Source of the DNA: Paenibacillus sp. NAIST15-1
GTDB lineage: Bacteria; Bacillota; Bacilli; Paenibacillales; Paenibacillaceae
Assembly: GCF_001894745.1 (NCBI RefSeq)
Contig: NZ_BBYF01000004.1
Coordinates: 62,001 to 126,000, forward strand
Reading direction: 5' to 3'
DNA: 64,000 nt
Made by a program: the position numbers and the translations under genes. Each line of letters begins with the position of its first letter. Positions within the stretch are counted from its first letter, which is position 1. This document shows positions 29,301-37,124 of the stretch, one piece after another. Below the pieces are notes generated by a model, which was not told the origin of the DNA, searched no databases, and saw only the letters and a program-made list of their open reading frames with translations.

Positions 29301-29572
29301 TTCTCGCCATTATTTGGACCATAGTCAGGGCCCATACTTCCTGACTTGTCAATAACAAGAATTACATCATTTGGTTTTACGACGTTTACCGGCGGCGTAC
29401 CTTGTATGCCAAGTTGAACCTCTGCTTCCTCTCCTACCAGAATACTAGCTGGATTGATTGTTCTGGTCATTGTTACATAATCACTCGCTGCATATGCATC
29501 CTGGATAGGGAGCTGTGCAGTTACAATTAGCAATGTGAGCACAATAGCCAAAATGCGCTTAACCTTTCTCAC
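26378..29572 (-). CDS. Secreted von Willebrand A protein with eight IPT/TIG repeats
   Basis: GTG start at 29572 with GGAGG seven bases upstream; 1064 residues. A signal peptide (1-28, ending DAYA) precedes a VWA domain (about 67-260) with a MIDAS metal site, DKSGS at 75-79 and a MTDGAA loop, so ligand binding through a divalent metal is likely. A spacer domain follows, then eight tandem Ig-like IPT/TIG repeats of about 85 residues to the C-terminus, each opening with a variant of VSPNHGPMSGGT and VYIDGXXFXKG. No LPXTG, SLH or membrane anchor is visible, so it may be released or held by another partner. It lies 35 bp after the fliT-like gene inside the flagellar block, which suggests a surface or filament-associated adhesin. 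Function is not known. Confidence 0.85.
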   Translation of the reverse strand: MRKVKRILAIVLTLLIVTAQLPIQDAYAASDYVTMTRTINPASILVGEEAEVQLGIQGTPPVNVVKPNDVILVIDKSGSMGPDYGPNNGENKMKNAVDAAKGFVDLMDFKKHRVGVVDFSSKADSFELTSDPQAAKNYIDTIKANGSTATGDAIDKAIKLLENHRPDAQPVIVLMTDGAATVGGDGLDAYKYALKKAEQAKDAGIVFYTIALLSPKEDPITSAPNKLMMDMATTAHHHHFVLGSTGLSEIYSAIVKEIGLASAYDVTVTEVVDDAFEIVPGSYEHNIPKPQVNGNTLVWNFLELKTDKLQFTYKIKHKSDKGAGKFSVTTPKSIITYKDYTGAPRNYSPDKTVLEVKYPAPTITSVTPDKAKIAGGEKIKIAGEHFRPGLKVLIGGIEASDVSLVNDKEIDATVPVGKQGQTTLQVINDDRQAATAPFNYLADPEVLKIDPTSGPLAGGTKIMITGKYFLPGIKVKVGENYSPTVTYHSDVYLHAVTPAGVKPGLVNITIENPDGTQSELKDAFRYNEPPKLELKSVSPAEGITTGNETVTLEGQLFEKGTKVFFGDKEVEKVIYYSGEKLTIQTPVWAKEDAIDVKVVNPDGSKSVLAQGFKYLLPPPPKAPSVSSITPKNGPMEGGTMVYIDGSDFVEGVKVLWGGIELPTTFIGKNRLSVRTPSWNAPESISIKITNPDLQFVEVPNAFTYDAPPEYPAPVVTAVNPNHGPMAEPTIIYVDGKDFQKGAKMFFVHNGKEIELSANYVNAGRMSARTPVVDFNGTVSIKVVNPDDKSGELADGFTYDAPPVFPDPVIQSITPNSGNKNGGVLVEIVGTDFQKGATVTFGTTTVKLAAFMSPTTVRAYVPAVTDAGSVDVTLTNPDGKSFTLPNGYTYEEFKPEITKVSPNHGPMSGDTIVYIDGMYLEKGLNVTFNNSPVNYTYVNSSRIYFRTPATTTPGKVEIVITNPSGVSTNAEFTYDEPPALPSPTLRSVSPSSGALSGGTIIYIDGSNFVKGIKIVFDGVEYPADYVNSGRIKFRVPAAGAPGVVSFKVMNPDGKESDTSLNFEYK

Positions 29573-29607
29573 AATAATTCCTCCACATTCATTGAACTAA
29601 AGTATAT

Positions 29608-29907
29608 TTACCATTTTTTATCCATAAAATAAGAATCCGTAGCTTGGGCATATGAATTATACGATACTTGTTGCATCTTTCGATTCGTTGACTGCAGTTG
29701 CTGAAGTAATTGTGCCACCTGTTGATTTAGAATCAATATTTCTTTATAGAGTTCAAGTAAAGATTCCGTTACTTCACCGTCAAGTTGCAATAATTTATAT
29801 AATTCATCCAACTCTTCTTCATGCTGCAAATATAACTCTGTCTTCATTGTATTCAGAAATAAGTTGTAAATATCAATGATACGTTTTCCTACTTCATACT
29901 TGTTCAT
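29608..29907 (-). CDS. Small helical protein in the FliT position
   Basis: 99 residues, all predicted helical, acidic in the middle (EEELDELYKLLQ) and Gln-rich afterwards. Its ATG overlaps the fliS stop codon (TAATG), the usual arrangement of fliS-fliT. FliT is the FliD export chaperone; sequence similarity cannot be shown by eye, so the call rests on size, helicity and position. Confidence 0.65.
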   Translation of the reverse strand: MNKYEVGKRIIDIYNLFLNTMKTELYLQHEEELDELYKLLQLDGEVTESLLELYKEILILNQQVAQLLQQLQSTNRKMQQVSYNSYAQATDSYFMDKKW

Positions 29908-30290
29908 TAGCTGTTACCCTTTTTGGAAATTAGCAATGCCTGCTTCCATGTTTCGGCATAATCCTTTGCAAATTGGATAACTTCTTCAAGAAATTTTTCG
30001 TCCTTGGAGATAATAAATTGATTAATGCAATACAAATAATATTCATATAATGCATAAAGCTGTTTGGAAATATCATATTGCATATTCAATGTAGAAATTA
30101 ACTCAAATAATATTTCACGCGCTCCATGAACTTTAGGCATCATTTCATCGAATTGATTCATATGAAATGATTTTTTGGCCATACTCAATTTCCTAAACAA
30201 TTCTTCGTATAAAAGGAGTGTCAATTCACCTGGGCTAGCAGTCTCTACTTTGGTTTTCAAGTATTGTTGTTGGTAATTCATCGGTTTCAT
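29907..30290 (-). CDS. fliS: Flagellar chaperone FliS
   Basis: Cytoplasmic chaperone that keeps flagellin unpolymerised and delivers it to the export gate. ATG at 30290 with GGGAGA upstream, 127 residues, typical length. The family N-terminus YQQQYLKTKVETASPGELTL and the helix LILLYEELFRKL-like segment are clear. Lies 42 bp after fliD. Confidence 0.95.
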   Translation of the reverse strand: MKPMNYQQQYLKTKVETASPGELTLLLYEELFRKLSMAKKSFHMNQFDEMMPKVHGAREILFELISTLNMQYDISKQLYALYEYYLYCINQFIISKDEKFLEEVIQFAKDYAETWKQALLISKKGNS

Positions 30291-30332
30291 GAAGCATCTC
30301 CCTTTACACAAATAATTTCCGAATTGTTATAA

Positions 30333-31820
30333 TCAGCCTTGTCCCAATTGTTGCGCTAACCATGAACCTTGGCTATTTAATTTCTGAATAGCCTTTTCCA
30401 TTGCAGTGAATTGCTTGTAGTAACGATTTTCTGTCATTTTAAGTTTGTCTTCAAGGGAATCCAGCTTTTTGTTCATATCACGTAATCTATTACCAAAAAT
30501 ACTGCCATCGACAGCATCTGAAACCGAACCCGATCCGATTTTTTTTGTAATCTTTTTCATTGAGTTGCCCAAGGTGTCGTACAGTCGCTCACCATATCCA
30601 ATTTCTGATCTGTAATTCGGATCCTTGGAGTCTAGATTACTAGACTTGGTAAACAATTTCATGACTTCGTCAGGATTTGAATTTATTGCATCCTGAAGCT
30701 TTTGTTCATCTAATTGGATTTTTGCTAAATCCTTCGTGTTTCCTTGAACAAATGGTTTAAAAGTTATTCCGATATCTTTTAAAGATTTAATAGAGCCAGA
30801 AATGTCTTTTATGGGACTCGTTAAATCTCTGCGGAGTGAATTCATCGCGTCTTGCAAAATATCATCCCGATATAACAAACCCGCTTTAGCCTTAGATTCC
30901 CACAACTGAATCTGGCTGTCTTTCATGCTTTCCTTTTCCTCGTCACTTAGTGGATAATAGTTCCGGTTTGGTCTTTCTGTTGTTTTTGCTTGAATTTTAT
31001 CCACAATTTCATTATATTTCTCAACGAAATCTTTGATCTGGGACACCAGATCCTGCGTATCTCTAGTTACCGTAACCGTTACTTCTGATGTGGAAACACC
31101 TTTAAGATCAAATTTCACACCATTAAATTCAAACGAATTATTAGCCATCTCCATAGCTACGCCATTTATTGTTGCCTTAGCGTTTTGACCTACATTAGTA
31201 TTAGCTGCTTGTATATTGAAATTTGTAGAAAGCGCTCCAGAACTATCGTTTATGGAGAAAGTAGAGATATCGCCAGTACTCGCCGACGTTAACATGAACC
31301 TTTTGTTTATACTATCAAAGCTCATGCGTACGCCAATATTAGCCTTATTCACACTATTCATTACGGACTCGAGCGTAGAATCAGCATTAATTTCGAATTT
31401 CTGCTCCTTCCCGTCTACCGTAATTGAAAATTCCCCTGGCGTTAAGCCCTTCGCTTTTAAATCTACTGCCGAACTAAATGCATCTCCAACGTTAGTGGAG
31501 GAAGTCGCAAGTTGATCAACTTTTACAACATAACTTCCATTCCCTGCCGACGAATTGGCCGATGCAGTGATTACGGAATTGTTGCTGCTTGAAGCTGATA
31601 ATTTATTAAATGTAGAAGAAAAGCGTAACTTATCTGCCAAATTTTTAAAGCTAGACATCATGGAATTCATGTTTCGATATTCTTCACGCTGCCACATTAG
31701 CGTTTGTTTTTGCTGTTTCAGCTTATTGGCAGGTTGCCGCGCTGCTTTCATCAAATCGTTAATCATTTTATCTGTATCTAAACCGGATGACATTCCAGAA
31801 AGACGGATTGGATTAATCAT
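30333..31820 (-). CDS. fliD: Flagellar filament cap protein FliD
   Basis: Forms the pentameric cap under which flagellin assembles. ATG at 31820 with AAGGAG; 495 residues. N-terminal IRLSGMSSGLDTDKMINDLM is the FliD_N signature, followed by coiled coil; the C-terminal FliD_C part includes YNEIVDKIQAKT and a final long coiled coil ending MTENRYYKQFTAMEKAIQ. 14 bp after flaG. Confidence 0.96.
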   Translation of the reverse strand: MINPIRLSGMSSGLDTDKMINDLMKAARQPANKLKQQKQTLMWQREEYRNMNSMMSSFKNLADKLRFSSTFNKLSASSSNNSVITASANSSAGNGSYVVKVDQLATSSTNVGDAFSSAVDLKAKGLTPGEFSITVDGKEQKFEINADSTLESVMNSVNKANIGVRMSFDSINKRFMLTSASTGDISTFSINDSSGALSTNFNIQAANTNVGQNAKATINGVAMEMANNSFEFNGVKFDLKGVSTSEVTVTVTRDTQDLVSQIKDFVEKYNEIVDKIQAKTTERPNRNYYPLSDEEKESMKDSQIQLWESKAKAGLLYRDDILQDAMNSLRRDLTSPIKDISGSIKSLKDIGITFKPFVQGNTKDLAKIQLDEQKLQDAINSNPDEVMKLFTKSSNLDSKDPNYRSEIGYGERLYDTLGNSMKKITKKIGSGSVSDAVDGSIFGNRLRDMNKKLDSLEDKLKMTENRYYKQFTAMEKAIQKLNSQGSWLAQQLGQG

Positions 31821-31834
31821 TTTCTCCTTCCCTC

Positions 31835-32170
31835 CTATCTCTTTTCATCAACAAATATTCCAAGTTGCTCGCACAAACTGTGAACAAGATCTAAAAATTT
31901 TTCAGGTGGTATTTCTTTGATCACTTCGTCCGTAGCTGTATCAATTATCTTCACAACTATCTGATTGGTTTTTTCATGAACTGACACTTTTAAGTAGGTG
32001 TCTACGCTCTTCAAAGCTTTATTCCCCTGCTCGACGACACTGTCAAGTTTCCGCATCCCGATAGGGATAAAATTTGATTCCTGCAGAGAATGTTGATCCG
32101 ATTTTTCAATATGTACAGTCTGAATTTGCGAAAGAGTTGGCCATACGGTAAAATGTTGCGCCACCCTCAT
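31835..32170 (-). CDS. flaG: FlaG-family flagellar protein
   Basis: ATG at 32170 with AAAGGGG eight bases upstream gives 111 residues. The conserved C-terminal half is present: LKVSVHEKTNQIVVKIIDTA and EVIKEIPPEKFLDL. FlaG limits filament length in several bacteria. It sits between the flagellin terminator and fliD with only about 33 bp of leader, so it either depends on flagellin read-through or on a promoter inside hag. Confidence 0.9.
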   Translation of the reverse strand: MRVAQHFTVWPTLSQIQTVHIEKSDQHSLQESNFIPIGMRKLDSVVEQGNKALKSVDTYLKVSVHEKTNQIVVKIIDTATDEVIKEIPPEKFLDLVHSLCEQLGIFVDEKR

Positions 32171-32202
32171 CTTCAATACCCCTTTTTTTGTTTTCATCGA
32201 AT

Positions 32203-32240
32203 ATTAAAGAAGCCGACCGGTTGATACCGGCCGGCTTCCC
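32203..32240 (-). terminator. Intrinsic terminator after flagellin
   Basis: GAAGCCGGCCGG and CCGGTCGGCTTC around a TATCAA-type loop, followed by TTTAATATT. Stable stem, weak T tract: compatible with leaky termination into flaG-fliD. Confidence 0.8.
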
Positions 32241-32249
32241 AGAAACATC

Positions 32250-33071
32250 TTAACGAAGCAATTGAAGTACGCCTTGTGGTTGTTGGTTAGCTTGCGCCAG
32301 CATTGCTGTAGCAGCTTGTTGAAGAATGTTGTTCTTCGTGAACTCGCTCATTTCTTTAGCCATATCAACATCACGAATACGGGATTCAGCAGCTTGCAAG
32401 TTTTCAGCAGTTGTTCCCAAGTTGTTAATTGTATGCTCTAAGCGATTTTGTACAGCACCCAAGTCGGAACGAATCTTGGAAACAGAGTCGATCGCCGTTT
32501 GAACTTTTTCAAGGTTGCCAGTTGCTGTAGCATTTTTGCCATCAAGTGCTGTCAAGCTATCAACTTTAAGTTCAGCAGCAGTTGCTTTTGACAATGTCAA
32601 CTTGATAGTTTCATCTTTGTTCGCACCAACTTGGAATGTAATGTCAGTTGGAGCGCTGTCTCCCAACAAGTTTTTAGTATTGAAGCTTGTTTGGTTAGCA
32701 ATTGCAGAGATTTGTTCTGTCAATTGTTTTACTTCCGAATCGATTTTCTTATTGTCTTCATCAGTCAACACTTCGTTTGCAGCTTGAGTGTACAATTCAC
32801 CCATACGTTGCAACATTGCATGAGTTTCGTTCAATGCACCTTCAGCAGTTTGAATCAAGGAGATACCATCCAAAGCATTCTTGGAAGCTTGCTCCAAACC
32901 GCGGATTTGGTTGCGCATTTTCTCGGAGATAGCAAGACCTGCTGCATCGTCCGCTGCACGGTTAATACGGTAACCGGAAGACAATTTTTCAAGGGATTTC
33001 CCTTGTTGAGTGTTGTTGGTAGTCAATTGGCGGTGCGCGTTATAGGCACCCATGTTGTGGTTAATACGCAT
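32250..33071 (-). CDS. hag: Flagellin
   Basis: Filament subunit, 273 residues, a short flagellin. ATG at 33071 with GGGAGGAA upstream. Conserved D0/D1 ends are present: MRINHNMGAYNAHRQL, LSSGYRINRAADDAAGLAIS at the N-terminus and ATAMLAQANQQPQGVLQLLR at the C-terminus. The central D2/D3 part is reduced to about 70 residues (roughly 135-205) and holds many lysines, the likely surface substrates for FliB. Controlled by a sigma-D promoter and CsrA sites in the leader. Confidence 0.98.
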   Translation of the reverse strand: MRINHNMGAYNAHRQLTTNNTQQGKSLEKLSSGYRINRAADDAAGLAISEKMRNQIRGLEQASKNALDGISLIQTAEGALNETHAMLQRMGELYTQAANEVLTDEDNKKIDSEVKQLTEQISAIANQTSFNTKNLLGDSAPTDITFQVGANKDETIKLTLSKATAAELKVDSLTALDGKNATATGNLEKVQTAIDSVSKIRSDLGAVQNRLEHTINNLGTTAENLQAAESRIRDVDMAKEMSEFTKNNILQQAATAMLAQANQQPQGVLQLLR

Positions 33072-33077
33072 GATTAA

Positions 33078-33118
33078 GTTCCTCCCTGGAATCGTGTTAT
33101 GGTGTTCGCTTCCTTGCT
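33078..33118 (-). promoter_or_regulatory. Two CsrA-like binding sites in the hag leader
   Basis: On the transcript, CAGGGAGGAAC (33078-33088) overlaps the hag ribosome binding site and AGCAAGGAAGCG (33107-33118) lies about 20 bases further upstream. Both contain the GGA core that CsrA needs. Two sites with one on the Shine-Dalgarno is the arrangement known for Bacillus hag. Confidence 0.7.
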
Positions 33119-33182
33119 CACACCCTATTGGTCAACGTAGTTCTTCGGCCGATAGAATCATTCGTATGACCTTCTAATATAT

Positions 33183-33209
33183 ATATCGGCATCTATTAGT
33201 CGAAATTTA
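33183..33209 (-). promoter_or_regulatory. Sigma-D promoter of flagellin
   Basis: Minus-strand TAAA (33206-33209), exactly 15 bases, then GCCGATAT (33183-33190): a perfect match to the sigma-D consensus. About 110 bp before the hag start codon. Confidence 0.93.
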
Positions 33210-33229
33210 TAGCTAATTGACTTTTTTAT

Positions 33230-33469
33230 TCAACTTTTTTTCTTTAATAATTCTTCAATAGTTTGGAGTTGCTCCTTCGAGATATTTGAATTTGCAGCAA
33301 TCTCATTTTGCTCCTTAATACTTTGATAAATTTCTTCTCGATAGACGGGGACATCTGAAGGAGCTGCAATCCCAAGTCGAACCTGATCACCATTCACCTC
33401 TACAACGGTTAAAACAATATCTTGTCCAATCATAATCTTCTGACCCTTGGCTCTTGTCAGAACCAGCAT
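33230..33469 (-). CDS. csrA: Carbon storage regulator CsrA
   Basis: RNA-binding translational repressor, 79 residues, with the family core MLVLTRAKGQKIMIG and VRLGIAAPSDVPVYREEI. ATG at 33469 after GGAGGGG. The C-terminus has the extended helix typical of FliW-regulated CsrA. Begins 2 bp after the fliW stop. Its main target is expected to be the hag leader described here. Confidence 0.97.
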   Translation of the reverse strand: MLVLTRAKGQKIMIGQDIVLTVVEVNGDQVRLGIAAPSDVPVYREEIYQSIKEQNEIAANSNISKEQLQTIEELLKKKS

Positions 33470-33471
33470 AG

Positions 33472-33897
33472 TTATCCCCTCCCTATTGGATATTGCAACT
33501 GATATTGAGGGCCGTCTAAAATAATTTGTGTGGCACGGTTATTATTTACGTTCATAATAAGAGGCGCTCTTAAATTTAAAGTGGTTTTATTGTCTGGTCT
33601 TGCTGTAAGGATAACCCGGACAATAACATGGTTTTTTGAGGTGATTTCCAGCGACTGCTTGATTCCTTCACTGAGATCGAACACATACTCTGGAGCAAAC
33701 AAAAATGGATCTACGATCATAAATGAAAATTGTTCGTCTATTGTGCACTGCAAACACTCGATTGGCAAATCAGGCTCAATAGAATGCACCCATACATACT
33801 CCTTCGATTCTGGAAACCCTAAAATGCCGTTCTGAAACGTAATGATATCTTCCTCTTTTACTCGTAATATTCCAAGACGTGAAGACTTCACTTCCAT
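33472..33897 (-). CDS. fliW: Flagellar assembly factor FliW
   Basis: Binds either flagellin or CsrA; when flagellin is exported, freed FliW sequesters CsrA and allows flagellin translation. ATG at 33897 after GGGAGGG gives 141 residues. FliW-type sequence: FQNGILGFPESKEYVWV, FMIVDPFLFAPEYVFDL, LRAPLIMNVNNNRATQIIL. Confidence 0.96.
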   Translation of the reverse strand: MEVKSSRLGILRVKEEDIITFQNGILGFPESKEYVWVHSIEPDLPIECLQCTIDEQFSFMIVDPFLFAPEYVFDLSEGIKQSLEITSKNHVIVRVILTARPDNKTTLNLRAPLIMNVNNNRATQIILDGPQYQLQYPIGRG

Positions 33898-33965
33898 CTG
33901 TATCCCTCCCAAAATAAAATAGCTATAAAGAACATCTTGCGTTCTATATAGCTACTTCACCCTCA

Positions 33966-34538
33966 TTATACTACTGCATCCAATTGTTTGCCGCTACTGG
34001 AGAAAAAAATGTAGTTTTTTTGAATCAAATACGGATTTACCTTGCCAGGATAATAATCAATTTTCGGTTTGGTGCTCTCGAAATTAAGCTGTACACCTCC
34101 AGGGTTCCACTCTGTCTTCAATTCACCTGGAGTAAACTCCACCTCGACATTATCGTAGCTCGGCGGCCCGCAAATTTCAATTGGGTACTGTCTGAACATC
34201 CGCTCTCTAGCAATCTCGGAAAATGCGTTTTCTTTCTTATGAAATGCCATCATACGATCGCCTTCACTAGCCAAGTTAGCAATATTCTGCATGGAGATTT
34301 GAAGTGATTCTTGAGCAATTCGATCCGTCACTTCCTCAAATCTTGCTTTCCCCAGGGCTGACCAAGCTTTTCGTGAATCAATTTCTAATTTGCTATCACT
34401 ATGATCCATACGAACGACTACTTGTTGTTGAGAGATCTCTAGTTGAGGAGGCGGTGTTTCAATATTTAATACACCCGCCTCACGTTCTAGCCCGACCCTT
34501 GAGAATTGCTGATTTATCTGGATATGAGGTATATTCAC
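33966..34538 (-). CDS. yviE: YviE-like flagellar cluster protein (DUF6470)
   Basis: 190 residues from a GTG at 34538, overlapping no other gene and starting 12 bp after flgL. No signal peptide. Features: PHIQINQQFSRVGLE at the start and a W-N-P-G-G motif (TEWNPGGVQLNFE) near residue 145. The same position between flgL and fliW is occupied by yviE in Bacillus. Function unknown; a flagellar role is inferred only from context. Confidence 0.8.
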   Translation of the reverse strand: MNIPHIQINQQFSRVGLEREAGVLNIETPPPQLEISQQQVVVRMDHSDSKLEIDSRKAWSALGKARFEEVTDRIAQESLQISMQNIANLASEGDRMMAFHKKENAFSEIARERMFRQYPIEICGPPSYDNVEVEFTPGELKTEWNPGGVQLNFESTKPKIDYYPGKVNPYLIQKNYIFFSSSGKQLDAVV

Positions 34539-34549
34539 ATCACATCACC

Positions 34550-35443
34550 CTATCGTAAGAAATCTAGCAAGCTTGGACGTGAAATACGAGCAATTGTGTC
34601 GAGAGACGCTTGGAATATACTTTCTGCGGTCTTCAATTCTGTTATTACCTTTGGCATATCAATATCCTCGGTAGCAGACTGTAATGAAACATAATTCATG
34701 TTAAGGTCTTCCAGACGACTTGTTGTAAATTCCAATCGATTTTGCTTAGCCCCGACCTCCGCTTGTCCAATGACCAACTTTTCCAAAGCTCCTTGTAGCT
34801 TCGGAATTGCGCCTGCAATCCCACCTGTATTGTCACTAAGCAGAGCTTTCTTCATATCATTAACAATTGTAAATAAGTTGTCGGCATCCCCAAACTTCCC
34901 GAACACCTTATCGCCTAACATATTAACATCCACGTATATCCCTGCACCTACTTGATACTGAACTACACCATCATCTAATGTATATTTTTCGTTAGCTGGA
35001 TCTTCCGGATAAGGCTGCTGATTCGTACGTTGCCCGTTGAATATATAGCGCCCTTTAAATTGGGAGTTCCCTAAAGAAACCAAATGTGTGTACAATTGCT
35101 CTACTTCACGTGCAATATTTTCTCGAGCATCCTTTGGAACCGTATCTGTACCACCCTGTACAGCCAACTCAGACAGCTTCTGAACAATTTGAGTAGCTTC
35201 ATTCATTACGGTATCTGTAAACTTCATGAATGAATCCGCATCTTCCACATTTTCCGTAAACTGTGTTGTAGAACTAATCTCCGCACGATAATGCAGTGCA
35301 CTTGCCACGCCGACAGGGTCGTCAGAAGGGCGGTTCAGGCGGCGGTTCGTCATGAGTTGTTCTTGATATTTGTCCAGCCGCTTATAGTTATTCTGCAAGT
35401 TCTTCATCATGGAGCTGCTCATCATCGATTGTGTTATACGCAT
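34550..35443 (-). CDS. flgL: Flagellar hook-filament junction protein FlgL (HAP3)
   Basis: Second junction protein between hook and filament, 297 residues, ATG at 35443 with GGAGGAAG. Flagellin-like N-terminus MRITQSMMSSSMMKNLQNNY with LNRPSDDPVGVASAL, and a C-terminal helix ending ARISRPSLLDFLR. 14 bp after flgK. Confidence 0.96.
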   Translation of the reverse strand: MRITQSMMSSSMMKNLQNNYKRLDKYQEQLMTNRRLNRPSDDPVGVASALHYRAEISSTTQFTENVEDADSFMKFTDTVMNEATQIVQKLSELAVQGGTDTVPKDARENIAREVEQLYTHLVSLGNSQFKGRYIFNGQRTNQQPYPEDPANEKYTLDDGVVQYQVGAGIYVDVNMLGDKVFGKFGDADNLFTIVNDMKKALLSDNTGGIAGAIPKLQGALEKLVIGQAEVGAKQNRLEFTTSRLEDLNMNYVSLQSATEDIDMPKVITELKTAESIFQASLDTIARISRPSLLDFLR

Positions 35444-35457
35444 GTTACTCTTCCTCC

Positions 35458-37023
35458 TTATCTGCCGACGACGCCGGTGCCGTTAATGAGCTTGTCCAAC
35501 ATTTCGTCCATCGTTGTAATAATCCGTGATGAAGCGCTGTATGCATGTTGGAATTTGATCAAGTCCGACATTTCCTCATCCATCGATACGCTGCTAACTG
35601 CTTGACGCAAGCTGTCCGCATGATCCGCCAGCAGCAAACTGTTCTCTACCATCTTTGTCGCATGGTCAGCATCTGTACCAAGTTGTGCTACGACCGACTG
35701 TACATAGCTGTTAATCGTCGCTGACTTCGTAACTGCGCCCGGTTCAGAGAAGCTGTATACTTTCTCTGCCAAGCTCGCAATAAGCAAAGCCATATCGCCG
35801 TTCCCTTGCAGCGGTACTTCTTGCGTTGTACCATTAGGTCCTTGACGCACTTCTGTACGCATCGAAGCTGCAATGTTCTTCACGTCACTCAATATATCTG
35901 CGTTTACTCTCATATTGTTAGCCGTGATCGGGCCGCCATTCTGCGATACAAAGAAGTCTCCGCCTTGCTTCGCAGGTTCAGACAGAGCATAGCCCATCTT
36001 GTGCAAACCATTCAGACCGTTTACGGTGTACTTCGTATCGTTCATCAGCTTACGCGGATTGGATGGATCCATTACTGCATTTGGTATGGATACCCCAGGC
36101 GGCAATATCGTACCCGCTGGGATGGTAACCTCTACTGGGCCATTGGCAATCGTGTTCGCGATAATGTCCAATTGACGTTTATATTCGGCAACATGAATAT
36201 CTCTCGATTCCACGTAGCCTTTAATTTCACCATCTGTTAACGCACCTATGTCGCCGTCCGTAATTGGCGTCATCGCCATATTATCAATAACAAGTGTGCC
36301 ACCAAAGGATACTTGATACGTTTCTTCTCCTTCAACAACATTCACGTTGCCAAGCCCGGAGAGCTGATCGACCAGCAAATCCCGCTTGTCCCGCAAATCG
36401 TTGGCATTGTCGCCAAGACCTTCGATACGCTTAATCATCTGAGTCAAATCAGAAATCTGGGTAATATAGTTGTTTGCCTCGCCAATCTTTACATTTATTC
36501 GCTCAGTCAAGTTACTCTCCAGCGTGTTCAACTGGTTTGAGATATGGTTGAACGTTTCCGTCAATGCAACCGCTTTTTGTTGTACAACGGTACGTGCGGA
36601 GAGATCAGAGTTACCCGGATTCTTACTGAGCAGCTGCCAAGCATTCCAAAACTCTGATACGCTCTTTGCCAAGCTGTTATCCGAAGGCTCATTGAATACG
36701 CCCTCAATATTGCCAAGCGTCTCCTGCTTCACCTTCCATGTGGAATGTACCGTATTCTGGTTTCGATATTCGATATCCAGCAAGAAGTCACGCACTCGGC
36801 GGATACTATCCACCTCGACACCCATTCCTAATTGGTTCGGGTTCTTAGACAAGTTATACATCCCTGGATAATCAATCGGACGTGCAGCCGTCAACCTTGC
36901 GACTTGACGCGAATAGCCAGGCGTATTCGCATTCGTAATATTGTGACCTGTTGTGCTGATGGACGTCTGGTGGGCCATAATGCCCCGTTTACCAATTTCT
37001 AATGTATGAAAAGTCGAACGCAT
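35458..37023 (-). CDS. flgK: Flagellar hook-associated protein FlgK (HAP1)
   Basis: First hook-filament junction protein. ATG at 37023 (GAGGAAG upstream) gives 521 residues beginning MRSTFHTLEIGKRGIMAHQ; a GTG/ATG a few codons earlier is less likely. Contains TGHNITNANTPGYSRQ, the rod/hook family motif, and the C-terminal SMDEEMSDLIKFQHAYSAS helix. Follows flgN by about 100 bp. Confidence 0.96.
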   Translation of the reverse strand: MRSTFHTLEIGKRGIMAHQTSISTTGHNITNANTPGYSRQVARLTAARPIDYPGMYNLSKNPNQLGMGVEVDSIRRVRDFLLDIEYRNQNTVHSTWKVKQETLGNIEGVFNEPSDNSLAKSVSEFWNAWQLLSKNPGNSDLSARTVVQQKAVALTETFNHISNQLNTLESNLTERINVKIGEANNYITQISDLTQMIKRIEGLGDNANDLRDKRDLLVDQLSGLGNVNVVEGEETYQVSFGGTLVIDNMAMTPITDGDIGALTDGEIKGYVESRDIHVAEYKRQLDIIANTIANGPVEVTIPAGTILPPGVSIPNAVMDPSNPRKLMNDTKYTVNGLNGLHKMGYALSEPAKQGGDFFVSQNGGPITANNMRVNADILSDVKNIAASMRTEVRQGPNGTTQEVPLQGNGDMALLIASLAEKVYSFSEPGAVTKSATINSYVQSVVAQLGTDADHATKMVENSLLLADHADSLRQAVSSVSMDEEMSDLIKFQHAYSASSRIITTMDEMLDKLINGTGVVGR

Positions 37024-37124
37024 CGCTCGCTTCCTCACTTTCTCCGTAGCTTCGCACTTCAGCTTTCTATCTGTTATCTAAATAGGTAAAGCTGTACCTT
37101 TATAACCTGCTTTCATCCTTGCTT

